Shown in pieces: positions 51,521 to 58,902 of a stretch of DNA of 64,000 bases. Both the position numbers and the translations under genes were made by a program. Each line of letters begins with the position of its first letter. The first letter of the stretch is position 1. The notes under the pieces are model-generated. The model did no database searches and had not been told where the DNA came from. It saw only the letters and a program-made list of their open reading frames with translations. This DNA is from an uncultured Clostridia bacterium (lineage in GTDB: Bacteria; Bacillota; Clostridia; Christensenellales; UBA1242): the NCBI GenBank assembly GCA_934777505.1, contig CAKVNM010000004.1, positions 62,001-126,000 of the forward strand, written 5' to 3'.

Positions 51521-52066
51521 TTAAATTTCAAACTTTTTGATTTGTGCATTATCAAAGTTTCTAAGTGTTTCGGGATTGTTTATGTCGAACTGTCGGTTGG
51601 TTAAAATATATTCGAGCATTGTTGCCACACAGGCGTGCGATACAATCAAAATGTTGGAATGATTGCTAAAATTTGCTCTTAAATCGCTAACAAATGCGTT
51701 AACTCTGTTAAAAACTTCGTTGTACGACTCCATATTACAAGATTTGCTTCGAGCATTTTTTAGCAGTTTTTCTCGCTCAGTCAAACTATCCTTATGTCTT
51801 TTTGAAAATATGCCTTGGTCGATTTCGGTAATCCTTTCGTCTTTCAAAATCTTAACATTATGGTATTTGTTCATGATGTTTGCCGTTTGAACTGTTCGCA
51901 TAAGCGGGGAACAGATAATCAAATCAAACGGTGTGTTTTTGTGTTCAATCGACACTTGTTTTGTTTTTTTAATTCCTGACTTGCTAAGTCTGTTGTTGGT
52001 TCTGCCTTGCGTTATTCCTTTTTCATTCCACACGGTTAATCCGTGACGCATAACAAAAATATTCAT
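51521..52066 (-). CDS. Histidine phosphatase (phosphoglycerate mutase-like) family protein
   Basis: 181 residues. N-terminal MRHGLTVWNEKGITQGRTNNRLSKSGIKKT carries the RHG catalytic histidine; later ICSPLMRTVQTANIM, ERITEIDQGIFSKRH and ILIVSHACVATMLEYIL (second histidine). The substrate cannot be fixed from sequence: members include cobalamin and sugar phosphatases as well as mutases. Ribosome binding site AAAGGAC. Located between two minus-strand genes without an evident operon partner. Confidence 0.88.
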   Translation of the reverse strand: MNIFVMRHGLTVWNEKGITQGRTNNRLSKSGIKKTKQVSIEHKNTPFDLIICSPLMRTVQTANIMNKYHNVKILKDERITEIDQGIFSKRHKDSLTEREKLLKNARSKSCNMESYNEVFNRVNAFVSDLRANFSNHSNILIVSHACVATMLEYILTNRQFDINNPETLRNFDNAQIKKFEI

Positions 52067-52111
52067 AAAATAGTCCTTTTTTTGTGAAAAATATCAAAAT
52101 TTTGATGTTTT

Positions 52112-53377
52112 TTATTTAATTTTTAACAAATCTGCGTAATTTATGTTTGCCGATTGAATAAATGAAAGTACATTTCTGCCAAACTCGTTGTAGTGGCAAA
52201 AACTATATTCGGTTCTTGGTTTTTGTTTTTCGCTGTTCCAAATGTAGTCGTAATTCCAAACAAAACTTAGTTGAACTCGGGCGGTCATAAGGTAGCCAGC
52301 AAAAGTGTTATAGTTGTCAAAACATTTTGCATTTTCGTTGTACGAACCCCATTCGCCAACGATGTATGCTTTGTTTAGCGCTTTTGATAGGCTTTTCATG
52401 GTTTTAAGATAGTTTAGTGGGTCATCAAATTGAGCTTTGTCGTCATGACCGATATCGTAAACATGTTCGCTAATTGCTGTCATTTTGCTTGGGTGGGTGG
52501 TGTCATAGACTTCGTAGCGTTCTTCAATCGTGTCGGCTTTCCAAATTCCGTTTTTCCATTGATTGTATTGTGACGAACGAATGTTAGCGTCACCAGTTTC
52601 AATCATTCTTTTGTGTGTGTCGATTTTTGAAATTGTGTCTGTAAAAAGTTTGTAGCAAACTGTGATATCGTCACAACTAAACTTTTTGCTGGAATCGGGA
52701 ATATCGCAGTTTAGCATAAATTCGTTGCCAAATTCCCATGCAAATAGTGATTTGTAGTCCTTGATTTCGTTTGCAATCGTTGTGGTGTAGTATTCAAGAT
52801 AATGTGTGGTTTTGCTTGTGATATCGCCCCATGCGGTGCGGTCTTCGTTGTAGTAGTCTGGAACAGAGTCGATATTCCAAAAGAAACTTGGGATTAGTCC
52901 AATCTTGTATTGCTCGGCAAGAGAGAAAATATTGTTGATTAGTTTAAGATATTTTGGCTTGGTTTCGCTGTCCAAAAAGTATTTCAACTCGTTTCCGTAG
53001 TACATTCCACAGTCAAATCGTATAACTTTTATGTCGTAACTTGACAAGATTTTAAACGCTTCGCTAACAGTTTGAGCACTAAAATCATTGTAAACTGCGT
53101 CAATAAACAAACTGTATGAGTTAACGCCAATGCCATAGTATTCATATTTGCCAAGATAGATAGTTCCGTTTTTAACTTGGAAGCCGTAACTTGTTTTGTC
53201 GTTCCAGTAACTATCATACAACTTGTTTATTTTTTGTTCTGCTGTCAAGATTAATGGTTCTTGATTGTCACCAGATGAATTTCCGCAAGCAGAAAATAGT
53301 AGTGCGGAGCAAATTAACATAATTGCAACAAGCAAGCTTAAAACTTTGCTAAGATTTTTATTTTTTACTTTTTCCAT
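52112..53377 (-). CDS. GH5-like glycoside hydrolase lipoprotein
   Basis: 421 residues from ATG 53377. Lipoprotein signal: KNKNLSKVLSLLVAIMLICSALLFSAC, with the lipobox Cys. The catalytic domain is a GH5-type TIM barrel with GIGVNSYSLF, IKVIRFDCG, AWEFGNEF (acid/base Glu), ISEHVYDIG and YIVGEWGS (nucleophile Glu). A beta-mannanase or cellulase-type activity on external polysaccharide is likely; specificity is unclear. The start codon lies 6 nt after TATAAT with no Shine-Dalgarno. Confidence 0.75.
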   Translation of the reverse strand: MEKVKNKNLSKVLSLLVAIMLICSALLFSACGNSSGDNQEPLILTAEQKINKLYDSYWNDKTSYGFQVKNGTIYLGKYEYYGIGVNSYSLFIDAVYNDFSAQTVSEAFKILSSYDIKVIRFDCGMYYGNELKYFLDSETKPKYLKLINNIFSLAEQYKIGLIPSFFWNIDSVPDYYNEDRTAWGDITSKTTHYLEYYTTTIANEIKDYKSLFAWEFGNEFMLNCDIPDSSKKFSCDDITVCYKLFTDTISKIDTHKRMIETGDANIRSSQYNQWKNGIWKADTIEERYEVYDTTHPSKMTAISEHVYDIGHDDKAQFDDPLNYLKTMKSLSKALNKAYIVGEWGSYNENAKCFDNYNTFAGYLMTARVQLSFVWNYDYIWNSEKQKPRTEYSFCHYNEFGRNVLSFIQSANINYADLLKIK

Positions 53378-53383
53378 ACTTTC

Positions 53384-53412
53384 ATTATATAACATACAGC
53401 ATTAAAAGGCAA
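53384..53412 (-). promoter_or_regulatory. Promoter abutting the GH5-like start codon
   Basis: Minus strand -35 TTGCCT (53407-53412), 17-bp spacer, -10 TATAAT (53384-53389), then GAAAGT and ATG. An upstream in-frame ATG (53395) would lie within the promoter. Confidence 0.65.
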
Positions 53413-53582
53413 TATAAAAATTTAAAGCGTTTTAGGTTAATAATTTTTTGTTTTTTCATAAAATAATCATAAAAATGGTGAATGTTGTTAAAAATTATGT
53501 AATTTTTAACTTTTTTTATAATGAAATAAGGTTATTAACTAAATTTTTTGTGCTTGAATATACTGATATCAAGGAGAAGACT

Positions 53583-54338
53583 ATGGCAATTTTAAACACA
53601 GCACAATTAACTAGCAGTATCGAAAAATCGGGCGAGAAAGTTCAAGTTGTAACAAAAAGCAATGTGCAAACTGTTAATAATATTAGCACTGACATTTTAG
53701 TGGAACAAACTTCGTCAAAAACTTGGGTAATGCCAAAAATGGTATTCACAATAACAACAAGAATCACTAACAACACAAACCAAAATATTGAAGATATTCA
53801 CTTTTCTAACATTCTTACTGGTGCGACTTTCGTTGACGGCTCACTTAAAATCGAAGGCGTAGAATACAAGGATTTTTCTCCGCAAGGTTTCACGATGCCG
53901 GTCACATTGGGTGCGTTTGGCGTTGATGTAAGTGTTTCGTTTGATGTTATGACCGATGAGTATCCAGAAGTTGATGCGGTGGAAAGCATAAGTAAAATTT
54001 CTGCCGATATTGATTCGAACACTTTTGATATTTCTTCTGCCAAACTTAGTGTGGATATTATTGAAAACGGAGTTGTTCTTTTGAAAACGGCAGACAAGAT
54101 TGCAGTTAAAAGCGGAGATGAACTCACTTATACCATCACAATAACAAATAGTGGTGATATTACAAACACGGACGCAGTGTTCTTGGATGAAATTCCAAAC
54201 GGCACTCGGTTTGTTGAAAATAGCGTGACAGTCAATGGAGAAGTTAAGGTTGGCTACAATCCGCAAAACAGTTTTGCAATTAATGATATCAATCCAAACG
54301 ACACCGTCACAATCACTTTCAAAGTCACTATATTATAA
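53583..54338 (+). CDS. DUF11-repeat protein
   Basis: 251 residues from ATG 53583 (AAGGAG). Two beta domains: residues ~50-140 (FTITTRITNNTNQNIEDIHFSNILTGATFVDGSLKIEG) and ~165-250 with the DUF11 pattern KSGDELTYTITITNSGDITNTDAVFLDEIPNGTRFVENSVTVNG. DUF11 repeats build surface or spore-coat proteins in Firmicutes. There is no signal peptide, so a spore-surface location assembled from the cytoplasm is one option. Function otherwise unknown. Confidence 0.8.
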   Translation: MAILNTAQLTSSIEKSGEKVQVVTKSNVQTVNNISTDILVEQTSSKTWVMPKMVFTITTRITNNTNQNIEDIHFSNILTGATFVDGSLKIEGVEYKDFSPQGFTMPVTLGAFGVDVSVSFDVMTDEYPEVDAVESISKISADIDSNTFDISSAKLSVDIIENGVVLLKTADKIAVKSGDELTYTITITNSGDITNTDAVFLDEIPNGTRFVENSVTVNGEVKVGYNPQNSFAINDINPNDTVTITFKVTIL

Positions 54339-54359
54339 AGTCAATATTAAAAAAATAAC

Positions 54360-54393
54360 AGAAAAGGCTGAATGTTAAAAATAGCCTTTTTTT
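54360..54393 (+). terminator. Terminator of the DUF11 gene
   Basis: AAAGGCT pairs with AGCCTTT around a 13-nt loop, followed by T6. Confidence 0.82.
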
Positions 54394-54699
54394 ATAAAAA
54401 AATCTTAAAAAACATGATTTTTACTGCGTTTTTTAATAAAAATTAGCGTAAATTTTAAATTTTTGCTTCTTTATAGATATTTTTTTTGTTTTCTTATTCT
54501 ACGCAAAATTAATCGTTAAAAATAAAATTATTGATTGCTTGTTTTTACTATTTCCCAGTTTATTATAGATATTTTAGATTATTAAATTAAAATCAAATTT
54601 AGTTAATAGCAAACCATAAGTAAGCAAAACAAATAGATTTTTTGTTTGCTAGTTTCTAAAAAATATTTGCTAAACGAAGAAGAATTTACAAAGTAAGCA
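54394..54699. other. AT-rich gap
   Basis: About 300 bp of very AT-rich sequence with no gene, RNA or repeat recognised. Confidence 0.6.
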
Positions 54700-54735
54700 A
54701 AAAAAACTCGGCTTTTAACGAGTTCTTTTTTTGTG
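54700..54735. terminator. Hairpin with T run
   Basis: AAAACTCG with CGAGTTCT, then T7. It adjoins the tRNA-Ser terminator; which transcript it serves is unclear. Confidence 0.6.
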
Positions 54736-54771
54736 CTGTGTTAAAAATATTGCAATCCACAAATCGCTTGA

Positions 54772-54816
54772 TTAAAAAATATGCACCCCGATTTTTAAGG
54801 TGCATATTTTTTTTAT
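54772..54816 (-). terminator. Terminator of tRNA-Ser(CGA)
   Basis: Minus strand AAATATGCACC pairs with GGTGCATATTT, followed by T3 and further AT. It starts right after the tRNA 3' end. Confidence 0.85.
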
Positions 54817-54904
54817 TGGCGGAAGATACAGGATTTGAACCTGTGGTGTCTTGCGACACACCTGTTTTCGAGACAGGCACATTCGACCACTCTGACAATC
54901 TTCC
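54817..54904 (-). tRNA. tRNA-Ser(CGA)
   Basis: Minus strand: acceptor GGAAGAT pairs with ATCTTCC, discriminator G, encoded CCA. Anticodon stem-loop CTGTCTCGAAAACAG gives anticodon CGA (UCG codon). Long variable arm (TGTGTCGCAAGACACC). 88 nt. Confidence 0.95.
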
Positions 54905-55280
54905 AAAGTAAATAGATAAACGACAAGGCAAACTCAACCAAAAAACTAAAAGAGTAAAGGTCGAATGTGCCGAAGGGGGACCCCTAAAAATAGCGGAGCG
55001 CCAATTTTTTGGGGAAAGGAGAAGTGGAGCGAGAGAGCCAATTTGCGAAAAGCAAATGGCAAGAGCGACAACTTTGACGCCGACCACTCTGACAATCTTC
55101 CAAAGTAAATAGATAAACGACAAGGCAAACTCAACCAAAAAACCAAAAGAGTAAAGGTCGAATGTGTCGAAAGGGTGACCCCTAAAAATAGAGAAGCGAT
55201 AATTTTTTGGGGAAAGGAAAAGTGGAGCGAGAGAGCCAATTTGCGAAGGCAAATGGCAAGAGCGACAACTTTTATGCACG
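54885..55280 (-). repeat. Tandem tRNA-Ser-associated structured repeats (copies 2 and 3)
   Basis: Two direct repeats with 197-bp period: copy A 54885-55075 and copy B 55082-55271. In tRNA orientation each holds GCCATTTGC/GCAAATTGGC, CCCCAAAAAAT paired with ATTTTTAGGGG, the D-arm complement GCACATTCGACC (54959-54970; one change in copy B), an AT-rich promoter-like stretch, and the tRNA 5' end. Between the copies lies a truncated 21-nt tRNA-Ser start. A minus-strand reading frame through here is an artefact of the repeats. Confidence 0.8.
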
Positions 55281-55506
55281 CTTTGTTTTTATGTTGCTCG
55301 CTTATCTTACAACAGCAAGATTATATCAATTTAGCGGGCTAAAAGCAATATATTTTTTGTTATTTTTTAAACTCATTGCAGTTTTTGTGACTTTTGGGGA
55401 ATATTCTAACATAAATAAATTTGTAAAATGTCGAAAATGCCCGTTTTTTGTTGGACTTACGATATTTTAATGTTATATTATTTTTAGTAACTCATTGGAG
55501 GGGAAA

Positions 55507-56208
55507 ATGAAAAACAAAAAGAGTTTTATTTCACTAATTTTGGCTGTTTTGCTACTCATTCCATGTATGTTCGTGTTCAGTGCTTGCGGAGCGTCCAACT
55601 CGGCAAATGTTTCAACTTATGACGAACTTTTGGAAGCGATAAACGGCAGTAAGGAAGTTGTTGTGCTTCAAGCAGACATCGACATTCCAACCGAACTTCA
55701 TGTAACCAGAAAACTAACTTTGGATTTGAACGGCAAAAAATTATACAGCACAAGCGAACTTTGGACGGCGACCACCGTTTCTCTAATTAAAATAACAGAA
55801 GACGGCGAACTCACAATCAAAGGCAATGGCACGATGGAAGCAAAACAGGACGATTGCTACGGAATTTATGTTAAAAAAGGCAAGTTGGTAATCGAAAATG
55901 GAACATTCCTAGGTAATGTTTCTGTTGTTCAAGTTGAAGAAGGTAGTGCAGAAATTCTTGGTGGATATTTTGAAGATATCCAAAAATATCAAAAGAAAGG
56001 CGATACTCAGTACACCTACACCTTAAACTTGATTGATGCAAATTATAAAGACGGCACTGGCTCAATTATCGTTAAGGGCGGAGAGTTCAAAAACTTTAAC
56101 CCAGCAAACAATCAAGCCGAAGGCGAAAACACAAACTTTGTTGAAGAAGGTTATAGCTCTGTTTTGGACGAAGAAACAAATTGCTACAAAGTAACAAAAA
56201 ATGACTAA
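55507..56208 (+). CDS. Beta-helix-like lipoprotein
   Basis: 233 residues from ATG 55507 (TTGGAGGGG). Lipoprotein signal KNKKSFISLILAVLLLIPCMFVFSAC. The mature part has repeating short strands (LTLDLNGKKL, LIKITEDGELTIKGNGTMEA, GIYVKKGKLVIENGTFLG, SIIVKGGEFKNF) typical of right-handed parallel beta-helix surface proteins. No catalytic pair was recognised, so binding or structural roles are as likely as a lyase activity. Preceded by the repeat region and closed by a terminator. Confidence 0.72.
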   Translation: MKNKKSFISLILAVLLLIPCMFVFSACGASNSANVSTYDELLEAINGSKEVVVLQADIDIPTELHVTRKLTLDLNGKKLYSTSELWTATTVSLIKITEDGELTIKGNGTMEAKQDDCYGIYVKKGKLVIENGTFLGNVSVVQVEEGSAEILGGYFEDIQKYQKKGDTQYTYTLNLIDANYKDGTGSIIVKGGEFKNFNPANNQAEGENTNFVEEGYSSVLDEETNCYKVTKND

Positions 56209-56222
56209 AATTTGTATCAAAA

Positions 56223-56253
56223 AAAACTCTCGCAATTTGCGGGAGTTTTTTTA
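56223..56253 (+). terminator. Terminator of the beta-helix lipoprotein gene
   Basis: AAACTCTCGC pairs with GCGGGAGTTT around AATTT (one T-G wobble), followed by T4. May serve both converging genes. Confidence 0.88.
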
Positions 56254-56262
56254 TCACAAACG

Positions 56263-56724
56263 CTAGTTTAAAATCCAAACGGCAGTGTTGAGTGCGGTTG
56301 CAATCATTAGCCATACGGGGTAGATGCCGAGTAGCCAGCCGTAGTAGCTGTTGTCGTTGAAAATCGACACCAAAAGTTTTACGGCAAACAAAAGGTTAAA
56401 GATTATAACGATTAGTCCAAGGAGTAGTTGATTAAGTGTGAAAAACACCAAGCACCACAAAATGTTTAGTGCGCCATTTATGATAAATAGCCACACAACA
56501 TTTTTGTTGATTGTTCCTTTTTTAATCCATAACACTAGCACGATTATTGCTAAAATGTAAATCACAGTCCAGACGATAGGAATTACAATGTTTGGCACCC
56601 ATTCGGTAGGTTTGGTTAGTCCGTCAAACCAGTTTGAACCTAGTTGTACAAAAAGTGTTCCAAGACCTGCAACAAATATTGTTGAGATTATTGCGATTGC
56701 AATATTGATTTTTTTTGTTTCCAT
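56263..56724 (-). CDS. TspO/MBR family membrane protein
   Basis: 153 residues from ATG 56724, five membrane segments. Family landmarks: KPTEWVPNIVIPIVWTVIYILAIIV, NGALNILWCLVFFTLNQLLLGL and YPVWLMIATALNTAVWILN. TspO binds porphyrins and related ligands in stress responses; its role in Firmicutes is poorly defined. No Shine-Dalgarno; a CATAAT lies 7 nt before the ATG, so it may be another leaderless gene, though the -35 is weak. Confidence 0.88.
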   Translation of the reverse strand: METKKINIAIAIISTIFVAGLGTLFVQLGSNWFDGLTKPTEWVPNIVIPIVWTVIYILAIIVLVLWIKKGTINKNVVWLFIINGALNILWCLVFFTLNQLLLGLIVIIFNLLFAVKLLVSIFNDNSYYGWLLGIYPVWLMIATALNTAVWILN

Positions 56725-56783
56725 ATAAATGATTATGAACAACAAGTTGGTATTTATACAAAATTGTTTTTATTTTTAAAACT

Positions 56784-56826
56784 AAAAAAATGATTTGTTA
56801 ACTTTTTTTTAACAAATCATTTTTTA
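56784..56826. terminator. Strong bidirectional hairpin between minus-strand genes
   Basis: AAAAAATGATTTGTTAA pairs with TTAACAAATCATTTTTT around a T-rich loop: 17 bp. On the minus strand it ends the small gene at 56824. Confidence 0.88.
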
Positions 56827-56934
56827 GTAATTGTTGTCGTCTTCTTCGTTTAGTTTTCTTTGTCTTTCTTCTTCTTCGCGTTGTTTTTCAAGTTGCATTG
56901 CAAGAAAGATTGTCATTGCTTCGTATGGTTCCAT
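56824..56934 (-). CDS. 36-residue acidic/charged small protein
   Basis: ATG at 56934 after AAAGGAGGCAAAATC, an excellent ribosome binding site. The peptide starts MEPYEAMTIFLAMQLEKQ, continues with a Glu/Arg-rich helix and ends EEDDNNY. The amphipathic N-terminal half plus charged helix suggests a small helical adaptor or membrane-surface peptide. The strong translation signal and tight terminator support a real gene. No family is known to me. Confidence 0.65.
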   Translation of the reverse strand: MEPYEAMTIFLAMQLEKQREEEERQRKLNEEDDNNY

Positions 56935-57087
56935 GATTTTGCCTCCTTTCCCTTTATTAAGTGCTCATTTTATAATAAAAAAAATGATAAGTCAACTTAA
57001 AATCGACCCAAAAACAATTTTTTTGACAATATTTTTTATATGATTTTTAACGCCAAATTGTTACAACTTTTAATTATCAAGGCAATA

Positions 57088-57115
57088 TTGACAATTTTTA
57101 AAAGTGTGATATACT
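57088..57115 (+). promoter_or_regulatory. Promoter abutting the HExxH-protein start
   Basis: -35 TTGACA (57088-57093), 16-bp spacer, extended -10 TGA-TATACT (57110-57115), then TTGATT and ATG. Predicts transcription starting at or next to the A of ATG. Confidence 0.75.
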
Positions 57116-57121
57116 TTGATT

Positions 57122-58051
57122 ATGAAAATTTTGAACATACTAGACATAAATTCTAGTGCAAGCGATAGCAATTATGATTCGTTAAAATACTTTAAAAGAA
57201 ACAAAACCAGTGAAAACTTTTTTATGGCATTTGAAAGCATTGTTGCACTGATTTTGGAAAGGTATAAACTTGAAAGCGTAAAGATTAACATAACTGATAG
57301 CAAAGAAGAAACTTTCTATATGAACGGCGAACTTTATTTGCCTTGCACTCTTTTTGCTAAACCAAAACTTGAAGCATTGCTTTCGCTACTTGATAACACA
57401 ATTCACGAACTTAGTCACAAGTTTTTAGATAGTCAAAACAAAAAATATCTTGCAGGCAAAGCGGAAAAGTTTTATCAGCCTTATGGATTTGAACAAATGG
57501 TTAACTATTTTAACACACTGTTCATTGATAAAAATCTAGTGTTTTCAATTGCACTTTACTACTATAACCGCAACGCCAACGAAATCGCGGTTAGAAAACT
57601 TACATATTACATTATGAACGAAATTTGTCAAAAGTGCAAAATCATTTATCCTTACAAAAGTTTTAACAACTATAACTATCGAAACTATGTTCGCAACTTT
57701 GAACATATTGACGAGCAGATTGGCGGAATGGAAAAATATATTAAAACTTTAATTACTAGTAAAAGACTTAAATTTTTATTTAGCAAAGACCATACGGACG
57801 AAGATTTAAAACTGTTTTTGATTTCACTTGTTTTGCCAATGGATACCACTTCTCAAAAAGCAGTGGTGGAATATCTTTGTACTTCAACTAGTCAAGATAA
57901 GTTTGCAATTTTGGAAAATCCAAACCTAAAATTCACACAAAAAGAGTGGCAAAAAATCAAAAAATGCAATACTAACTACGATTTTTCAAAACTAGAAAGT
58001 CAAAACGGCAAAGTTATTGCCGAGCAAGACGAACTATCGCACGGGAATTAA
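57122..58051 (+). CDS. Putative gluzincin-like metallopeptidase
   Basis: 309 residues from ATG 57122. NTIHELSHKFLDSQNKKYL has the HExxH zinc motif (about residue 98) and RNANEIAVRKLTYYIMNE (about residue 158) supplies a downstream Glu, the gluzincin arrangement. No signal or membrane segment, so it is likely intracellular. The C-terminus ends with EQDELSHGN. No Shine-Dalgarno and the start sits 6 nt after the -10, so a leaderless mRNA is predicted. Substrate unknown; unrelated in sequence to the metzincin pair near 4 kb. Confidence 0.55.
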   Translation: MKILNILDINSSASDSNYDSLKYFKRNKTSENFFMAFESIVALILERYKLESVKINITDSKEETFYMNGELYLPCTLFAKPKLEALLSLLDNTIHELSHKFLDSQNKKYLAGKAEKFYQPYGFEQMVNYFNTLFIDKNLVFSIALYYYNRNANEIAVRKLTYYIMNEICQKCKIIYPYKSFNNYNYRNYVRNFEHIDEQIGGMEKYIKTLITSKRLKFLFSKDHTDEDLKLFLISLVLPMDTTSQKAVVEYLCTSTSQDKFAILENPNLKFTQKEWQKIKKCNTNYDFSKLESQNGKVIAEQDELSHGN

Positions 58052-58138
58052 TCCTGTGCTTTTTTGTTATCGCAAAGTTTTCTTTGACAAATTGGTTGAA
58101 ATCGGTTACCCTATTGATAGGAAAACTAGGAGTAAAAC

Positions 58139-58576
58139 ATGATTGATTTTAATAAAAAAGATTTTGATAAAATGCCAAATCCAACAATCTCAGCAAGACT
58201 CACAATATATATTGATGGCGATTTTGATAGTAAGGAAATTGAAAACGCACTTGGCTTTAAAGCAAAATTTGTTAAACAAAAAAGCCAGCAAAAGTTGAGT
58301 ATTGTAACAAATAAAATTCCAAGCGGATATATTGTTTTCATGGCAAAAGAAATTTCCACTCGAAACGAAAACGAAGTTGTTTTGCCAATGATTGATTACC
58401 TTTTTGAACGCAAAACTCAAATTGAGCAAATACAAAAAAAGTATAACGCACGCATGGTGCTACTAGTGGAGAGCCTACTAAAAAGTTTTAAAAATTCTAA
58501 TCTAAAACTTGAACCAGAATATATTTCCAAACTTTCACAGTTGAATATTGGGCTAGAACATAACATAGAGTTTTAA
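58139..58576 (+). CDS. DUF4279-like protein
   Basis: 145 residues. SARLTIYIDGDFDSKEIENALGFKAKFV near the N-terminus resembles the start of DUF4279 proteins (a two-layer fold of unknown role often seen in toxin/immunity contexts). The remainder is mixed alpha/beta. Start after TAGGAG. It follows the HExxH gene by 87 nt and may be its partner, but no functional link is shown. Confidence 0.5.
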   Translation: MIDFNKKDFDKMPNPTISARLTIYIDGDFDSKEIENALGFKAKFVKQKSQQKLSIVTNKIPSGYIVFMAKEISTRNENEVVLPMIDYLFERKTQIEQIQKKYNARMVLLVESLLKSFKNSNLKLEPEYISKLSQLNIGLEHNIEF

Positions 58577-58610
58577 GCGTTAATATTTTAAAATTATGCT
58601 TGCATATTAT

Positions 58611-58643
58611 AAAAAAGCGTCAGTAAAAGTGATGCTTTTTTTG
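58611..58643 (+). terminator. Terminator after the DUF4279-like gene
   Basis: AAAAGCGTCA pairs with TGATGCTTTT (one wobble), followed by T4. The rest of the gap to 58880 holds nothing recognised. Confidence 0.8.
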
Positions 58644-58885
58644 TTAAAAAATATTTGTTAATTTTTTGCTTTTATTAAAATCGAATAAATAAAATATGCT
58701 TGCTATTAGTTTTGCGTTATTAAAAAAGTGCATGGACAAATTAAAATGAAAAACGATTTATATGAAATATATTTTTTAATTTTTGTATACTTATTTATAA
58801 TTTTTAATGAAAAGTTTAGAAAAATATTAAAAAAATGTGATTTTGACGATAATTTTCCGCAAAAACAATAAGTTTTAATATATTT

Positions 58886-58896
58886 TGTGATATAAT
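58886..58896 (+). promoter_or_regulatory. Extended -10 abutting the U32 peptidase start
   Basis: TGTGA-TATAAT (58891-58896), then GCTTGT and ATG at 58903. No clear -35, no Shine-Dalgarno. Confidence 0.65.
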
Positions 58897-58902
58897 GCTT
58901 GT

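Noticed and set aside
54686..55279. 197-codon minus-strand reading frame with repeated LAPLxLSPKN-like segments
   Set aside because: It runs through tRNA-Ser(CGA) and the tandem DNA repeats; the peptide repeat is a by-product of the repeat DNA.
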